From Balneolaceae bacterium (lineage in GTDB: Bacteria > Bacteroidota > Rhodothermia > Balneolales > Balneolaceae), in NCBI GenBank assembly GCA_007123985.1, contig SLGA01000086.1:1-11317 (forward strand): a stretch of 11,317 nt of DNA. Reading direction: 5' to 3'. The notes under the pieces were generated by a model. It was not told the origin of the DNA. It was given only the letters and a program-made list of their open reading frames with translations, and did no database searches. A program made the translations under genes and the position numbers. Each line of letters opens with the position of its first letter. Positions within the stretch are counted from its first letter, which is position 1. Positions 7,312 to 11,317 of this stretch are shown piece after piece.

Positions 7312-8150
7312 TTTGCAGGCCAGTTTGACGGCATTAAGATTTCATCAGGGATCTCTATCTGAATTTGCGGTAATTCCTCAGCCGTTCCAATACCTTTAAG
7401 ATTACTGAGAAGTTGCTCACTGTTATTCACACCAACAATTACTCTGTCAATCAATGGATGTTGTAAAACATAAATCAGCAGTGATTGTGCAAGGTTGCTG
7501 GTCTTCGTTTGAAGATTTTCAATTACAGGTTTAACCCGATCAAAAAATAATGATAATTCCTCAGTTTTTTTAAAAAACAGGCCTTGCAAAAATACTGAGC
7601 GTGCGTGAATTTCGCAGTTGTATCGTTTCAGCATTACAAGATCGCTTTCAAACCGCTTATCAAAATAATTGAATGGCAACTGAACAATACCGGGTATCAT
7701 ATTTTCTTCAATAAGAGCACGAAGCTCGGCTGGTTCATTCAATGAAAAACCTATCTTTTTGATGCGCCCCAAATCTTTTAAGTGCTGAAGAATTTCCCAC
7801 TGAACGGGGTTGTTAAGAAGATCTTCAGGCCGGTGAGCAAGGAAACCATAAAGGTTATCACAGTTTAGGTTTGAAAGGCTCTGATAAAGCTGATTTTCTA
7901 TTGAAAGATTATCCGGCGGCATGAATTTCGAAACGATCCTGAAACCCGTCAGATCATTTGCTCCAATCACTTTTTCAGCTATCCCGTAGGCTGATGCAGT
8001 ATCTAAAAGTTTAACATCATACTGCCTGCATACATTTAAAATTTTTGTCACCTCTTCTGGTGGTGTCTGTCCCTGTACATTTGAAATACCATAGTCTGTT
8101 CCAAATTGTACAGTGCCGATTCCAACCTTTTGAAAAAGATCATTTGCCAT
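7308..8150 (-). CDS. Aldo/keto reductase in the Pse operon
   Basis: This 280-residue protein is an NAD(P)-dependent aldo/keto reductase with a TIM-barrel fold. The family tetrad is readable: D50 and Y55 in LLDTASAYG (48-56), K75 in IVSKF (72-76), and H106 in FLAHRPED (103-110). LGRIKKIGFSLNEP (127-140) and the late segment RVIVGVNNSEQLLSNL (236-251) match the usual cofactor-binding end. The short form resembles bacterial sugar-cluster AKRs more than the long voltage-channel-like forms. It begins at ATG 8150, 11 bases inside the end of pseC, without a Shine-Dalgarno, and overlaps the following SDR by 4. Placement directly after pseC suggests it acts on the nucleotide-linked or free trideoxy sugar or on the finished nonulosonic acid. 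It is not part of the canonical five- or six-step Pse pathway, so its reaction is unassigned. Confidence 0.9.
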   Translation of the reverse strand: MANDLFQKVGIGTVQFGTDYGISNVQGQTPPEEVTKILNVCRQYDVKLLDTASAYGIAEKVIGANDLTGFRIVSKFMPPDNLSIENQLYQSLSNLNCDNLYGFLAHRPEDLLNNPVQWEILQHLKDLGRIKKIGFSLNEPAELRALIEENMIPGIVQLPFNYFDKRFESDLVMLKRYNCEIHARSVFLQGLFFKKTEELSLFFDRVKPVIENLQTKTSNLAQSLLIYVLQHPLIDRVIVGVNNSEQLLSNLKGIGTAEELPQIQIEIPDEILMPSNWPAK

Positions 8151-9360
8151 AAAAAGAGCGAATGGTTTCGATCACATATTCTTGCTGTTCTTCACTCAGC
8201 GAGGGATACAGAGGTAAACTGATGCAAGAGCTGTAGTATTTCTCGGCATTTGGCAAATCGCCCGGTTTCCAACCAAGTTTTCTGTAGTATGGCATCAGAT
8301 GAAGAGGTATATAGTGTATCTGTGCAAAAATTTTATTTTGTCTAAGATAATCATAAAGCTCTTTTCGCTTTTCCACTTCAACTACATATAGGTGATATGC
8401 GTGACCATCAACAAAACCGGCCTGGCGAATTAACCAGGGTTCACCTGCAAATGATTCTGCGTACCGTTTTGCAATCTCTTTACGCCGTTTTAAACCTTCA
8501 TCTGCTCTAAGAAGCTGGCTGCGCCCGAGTGCTGCCTGAAAATCGGTGAGCCTATAGTTATATCCGAGATCTTGCATCTCCATATACCAGCCAGGGTACT
8601 CTTCTTTTTTATCGTCATCATCCTGAATAAATTTGCCTCTAGCAATATTCGGTGTATTTGAATAACGATCATTATCTTTTATAATGCCATGCGTTCGTAG
8701 TGACAATAATTTTTGGTAGAGTTCAGGATTGTTTGTGGTAATCATACCACCTTCGCCGGCTGCTATGTGCTTAACGGGATGAAAAGAAAAGATTGCAAGA
8801 TCGGCAAATTCTCCACTGCCACAACGGGATTCAATATTTTCGCTGTTGAGAAACCAACCTCCGGGAGCATGGCATGAATCTTCTATGATCCAAAGTCCAT
8901 TTTCATCTGCAAGTTCTCTATATGCTTCAAGGTTCACCGCACGGCCTGTAAAATCAACCGGTATAATACCCTGGTACATACCTTCGGGAGCAGCATTAAG
9001 TAACTGTTTCACATATTCGATATCGATAAGCCAGGTTTCAGGATCAATATCTGCAAAAACAACCTCACCGCCACAGTAGAGAATACAATTTCCCGATGCC
9101 GCAAATGTTAGGGGTGTGGTGATAATTTTTGAGCCATTTTTCACTTCGAGAGCGAGTGCACATAAATGCAGCGCAGCCGTACCATTCGATACTGCAACAG
9201 CAAACTTACTACCCACATATGTAGCAAAAGCTTGTTCAAAGGCTTCGATTTCAGGGCCCTGAGTTAAATAATCAGACTTTAGTACCCGGATAACTTCATC
9301 TATATCCTTATCTGTAATATGTTGCCTGCCATATGGAATTGGTGATTTGTGTTCCTGCAT
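8140..9360 (-). CDS. pseC: PseC, UDP-4-amino-4,6-dideoxy-N-acetyl-beta-L-altrosamine transaminase
   Basis: The 406-residue protein is a PLP-dependent DegT/DnrJ/EryC1 aminotransferase. In the Pse pathway it uses glutamate to aminate C4 of the UDP-4-keto-L-sugar made by PseB. Visible motifs are YLTQGPEIEAFE (31-42), SNGTAALHL (58-66, phosphate loop), EDSCHAPGG (160-168) with D161 at the PLP ring nitrogen, and SFHPVKHIAAGEGG (192-205) with the Schiff-base Lys197. YNYRLTDFQAALGRSQL (268-284) follows, and IHYIPLH (348-354) matches PseC-type substrate loops. Residues about 230-258 form an extra charged insert with DDDDKKEE, longer than in the Campylobacter enzyme. The ATG at 9360 is 26 bases after pseB, with no clear Shine-Dalgarno. 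Adjacency to pseB makes the PseC assignment firm; a different 4-aminotransferase specificity is the only real alternative. Confidence 0.94.
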   Translation of the reverse strand: MQEHKSPIPYGRQHITDKDIDEVIRVLKSDYLTQGPEIEAFEQAFATYVGSKFAVAVSNGTAALHLCALALEVKNGSKIITTPLTFAASGNCILYCGGEVVFADIDPETWLIDIEYVKQLLNAAPEGMYQGIIPVDFTGRAVNLEAYRELADENGLWIIEDSCHAPGGWFLNSENIESRCGSGEFADLAIFSFHPVKHIAAGEGGMITTNNPELYQKLLSLRTHGIIKDNDRYSNTPNIARGKFIQDDDDKKEEYPGWYMEMQDLGYNYRLTDFQAALGRSQLLRADEGLKRRKEIAKRYAESFAGEPWLIRQAGFVDGHAYHLYVVEVEKRKELYDYLRQNKIFAQIHYIPLHLMPYYRKLGWKPGDLPNAEKYYSSCISLPLYPSLSEEQQEYVIETIRSFYGK

Positions 9361-9386
9361 AAACAGAATACTTTCAGGTTACAGAT

Positions 9387-10400
9387 TTATGCGTGAAAAT
9401 CAGGATAAAGATGCGTTTTTATCAGTTCCCGTATCTGCTTAACGGAGAGCCATTCATCATTATCACCGGAGTTATATCGAAAACCGAGCGGAACTTTCTT
9501 AGCACTGAAATGCTCCGTAAACTCATCAAGCTTCCAGCTGTAATTTGATGGTAAAATCACAAAATATTTTCCAAGGTCGTAGGTATAAAAAGAGTCTGAA
9601 GTAGTAATCATCTCTTCATGGATTTTTTCCCCCGGCCTCATACCTATTATTTCATGTTTACAGTCTGGCCCTATAGCTTCCGCTACATCAGTAATCCGAT
9701 AAGATGGAATTTTCGGAACAAACAATTCTCCTCCCCAGGCATGTTCAAGGGCATGCAATACCATGTTTACACCATCGGCAAGTGTTATGGAAAATCTGGT
9801 CATGCTTGTATTAGTGATAGGGAGTACACCCTCCTCTCTTTTTTTCATAAAGAAAGGTATTACCGATCCATTAGAACCCATTACATTTCCATATCTCACT
9901 ACTGAAAATGTGATAGGATTCCAACCGCGAATATTATTTGCTGCAATAAAAAGTTTATCGGAAACCAATTTAGTAGCACCATATAAATTCACAGGGGCAG
10001 CTGCTTTATCAGTAGATAGGGCAACAACTTTTTTTACCCCGTTGGATAAACACGCTTTTACAAGGTTTTCAGCCCCGCCAATGTTTGTCTTTACACATTC
10101 ATCTGGATTATATTCCGCGATGTGAACATGCTTCATGGCTGCGGCATGAATCACATAATCGATACCATTAAGTGCCCTCTTCAGTCTGCTGTAATCGCGT
10201 ACATCACCGATAAAGAACCGAATCATCGGGTAATCTTTATGCGGGTACTCCTGTGCCATTTCAAACTGTTTTTGTTCATCCCGTGAATAGATAACTAACC
10301 TCTCTATATTTGGCCAATCGGTTAGTACCCGTTCTACAAAAGCTTTGCCAAAAGAGCCGGTACCACCGGTTATTAGTATTGATTTTTTATTTAAATTCAT
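9387..10400 (-). CDS. pseB: PseB, UDP-N-acetylglucosamine 4,6-dehydratase (5-inverting)
   Basis: The 337-residue product is a soluble extended-SDR dehydratase of the FlaA1/PseB type. It performs the first committed step, converting UDP-GlcNAc to UDP-2-acetamido-2,6-dideoxy-L-arabino-hexos-4-ulose with inversion at C5. Motifs are ITGGTGSFGKAF (10-21, NADP binding), YSRDEQKQFEM (38-48), FFIGDVRD (62-69), HAAAMKHVHIAEYNP (85-99), STDKAAAPVNLYGATK (129-144) with catalytic D131, K132 and Tyr140/Lys144, VRYGNVMGS (168-176), SMTRFSITL (199-207) and MRPGEKIHEEMI (254-265). These follow Helicobacter PseB almost block for block. It lacks the membrane segments of the long PglF/CapD-type dehydratases. 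It starts at ATG 10400, 33 bases after the ABC transporter stop, with no obvious Shine-Dalgarno, and is the first Pse gene of the operon as seen here. Confidence 0.95.
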   Translation of the reverse strand: MNLNKKSILITGGTGSFGKAFVERVLTDWPNIERLVIYSRDEQKQFEMAQEYPHKDYPMIRFFIGDVRDYSRLKRALNGIDYVIHAAAMKHVHIAEYNPDECVKTNIGGAENLVKACLSNGVKKVVALSTDKAAAPVNLYGATKLVSDKLFIAANNIRGWNPITFSVVRYGNVMGSNGSVIPFFMKKREEGVLPITNTSMTRFSITLADGVNMVLHALEHAWGGELFVPKIPSYRITDVAEAIGPDCKHEIIGMRPGEKIHEEMITTSDSFYTYDLGKYFVILPSNYSWKLDEFTEHFSAKKVPLGFRYNSGDNDEWLSVKQIRELIKTHLYPDFHA

Positions 10401-10433
10401 AAACTTTAAATGAGTTCCATCTTAGTTGGAAAA

Positions 10434-11317
10434 CTAATTGTCTACCAGGCTCATTCTTCTAAACTGCTGGCTATTTTCCATTAGTTCATCATAAGTACCT
10501 TTAGCAACTATTTCTCCTTCATCCATCATGTAAATCACGTTGCAATTTTTAACTGTAGAGAGCCGATGAGCAATCATGATTATCGTTCGGTCTCCTCGAA
10601 GTCGTTCAATAGCTTCTATAACAAATTTTTCAGTAATATTATCGAGTGCGGAAGTAGCCTCATCCATTACCAATATTTGCGGGTTATTATAAAGTGCTCT
10701 TGCGATTGTAACCCTCTGCCGTTGACCTCCTGATAATCTGACACCACGCTCTCCAACTCTTGTTTTTAATCCAATAGGCAGACGTTTAATCAAATCACCA
10801 AGCTGTGCTGCTTCTATGGCATTGTTCAACTTTTCCTCGTCTACCTCATCATCGGGTATTCCAAATGCAATATTTCTGAAAATTCTCTCATCGAATAGAT
10901 AGTTCGATTGTTGAATGTACCCGATATTTTTCATCCAGCCTCTCAGATTCTCCAATATATCTGTATTGTCAGCAAGAATTCTACCATCCTCGGGTTCTAG
11001 CAATCCAAGTATTAGGTCTACAAGCGTTGTTTTTCCGGCGCCAGATGCCCCAACAAAAGCTACTGCATCTCCTTTTGTGATAGTGATGCTTATATTCTTA
11101 ACTGCATAGCTATCAGAGTTAGGATACTTATAACTCACATTATCCAAAACTATTTCTTTCTGGAGGTTTATTCTTTCTACAGTTTTAAGATTTTTTTCTT
11201 CTTCTATAGCAGATTGTTTTTCAAGATATTCGAGATCTTCACTCACTGCATAAACAGCGTCAGCGCTATAACGGATACTTGTTATTTGCTGAACAAAAGT
11301 GTTAAAAATCGGCATTA
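10434..11317 (-). CDS. ABC exporter, C-terminal part with complete ATPase domain (cut by right edge)
   Basis: The frame is open to the right edge, so this is the C-terminal 293-294 residues of a larger protein. The Met at 11315 is probably internal, because the next residues look like the end of the last transmembrane helix and the linker of an exporter (MPIFNTFVQQITSIRYSADAV). A full nucleotide-binding domain follows: Walker A GASGAGKT (89-96 of the visible part), Q-loop YIQQSNYLFDE (133-143), signature LSGGQRQR (194-201), Walker B ILVMDEAT (214-221) and the switch His in IAHRLSTV (248-255). The Q-loop region resembles MsbA/PglK-type half-transporters that flip lipids or lipid-linked glycans. 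Beside a nonulosonic acid operon a flippase for a lipid-linked sugar is plausible, but the substrate-defining membrane domain is outside the window. The stop is TAG at 10434-10436, 33 bases before pseB. Confidence 0.9.
   Translation of the reverse strand, partial: MPIFNTFVQQITSIRYSADAVYAVSEDLEYLEKQSAIEEEKNLKTVERINLQKEIVLDNVSYKYPNSDSYAVKNISITITKGDAVAFVGASGAGKTTLVDLILGLLEPEDGRILADNTDILENLRGWMKNIGYIQQSNYLFDERIFRNIAFGIPDDEVDEEKLNNAIEAAQLGDLIKRLPIGLKTRVGERGVRLSGGQRQRVTIARALYNNPQILVMDEATSALDNITEKFVIEAIERLRGDRTIIMIAHRLSTVKNCNVIYMMDEGEIVAKGTYDELMENSQQFRRMSLVDN

Noticed and set aside
9763..10125. 120-codon open frame on the plus strand
   Set aside because: It lies wholly antisense to pseB, which has all family motifs. 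The translation shows no recognisable domain, so it is a shadow frame.
633..10400. Legionaminic or sialic acid pathway instead of Pse
   Set aside because: A NeuC/LegG-type hydrolysing epimerase is missing, PseG is present, and the synthase carries the PseI-type LWDGRTLYDLY segment.
10401..10433. Promoter or terminator between the ABC gene and pseB
   Set aside because: The gap is only 33 bases, with no hairpin followed by a T-run and no convincing promoter boxes; it looks like an ordinary intra-operon gap.

Overview
The window is one uninterrupted strip of a cell-surface sugar operon. Twelve genes all lie on the minus strand, so transcription runs from the right edge to the left edge. Gaps are at most about 33 bases and many stop/start codons overlap (TGATG, ATGA, and 8-base overlaps). 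There are no RNA genes, mobile elements, repeats, terminators or gaps over 300 bases, and no promoter is visible; the operon begins beyond the right edge. The DNA is AT-rich (estimated by eye), and most starts lack a clear Shine-Dalgarno. That fits a Bacteroidota/Balneolota-like Gram-negative bacterium, but this placement is a weak inference.

The core is pseudaminic acid (Pse) synthesis. In transcription order the Pse genes are PseB (UDP-GlcNAc 5-inverting 4,6-dehydratase, 9387-10400), PseC (C4 aminotransferase, 8140-9360), an SpsF-type nucleotidyltransferase that probably makes the CMP-sugar (5706-6530), PseG (UDP-sugar hydrolase, 4745-5713) and PseI (PEP-condensing synthase, 633-1682). PseG together with a PseI-type synthase, and the absence of a NeuC/LegG-type hydrolysing epimerase, point to Pse rather than legionaminic or sialic acid.

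Six accessory genes are interleaved with these: an aldo/keto reductase and an SDR between pseC and the cytidylyltransferase gene; a NodU/TobZ-type O-carbamoyltransferase, a short formyltransferase-fold protein and a WbqC-family protein between pseG and pseI; and a PIG-L/LmbE deacetylase after pseI, cut by the left edge. The rightmost gene is the C-terminal part of an ABC exporter, cut by the right edge.

The usual acetyltransferase PseH is not in the window. The formyltransferase-like protein is the best candidate to acylate the C4 amine instead, which would give an N7-formylated Pse. The carbamoyltransferase, WbqC protein, two oxidoreductases and deacetylase suggest a further decorated or stereochemically altered nonulosonic acid. 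No glycosyltransferase or flagellin-modifying Maf protein is present, so the acceptor (flagellin, O-antigen, capsule or S-layer) cannot be told.
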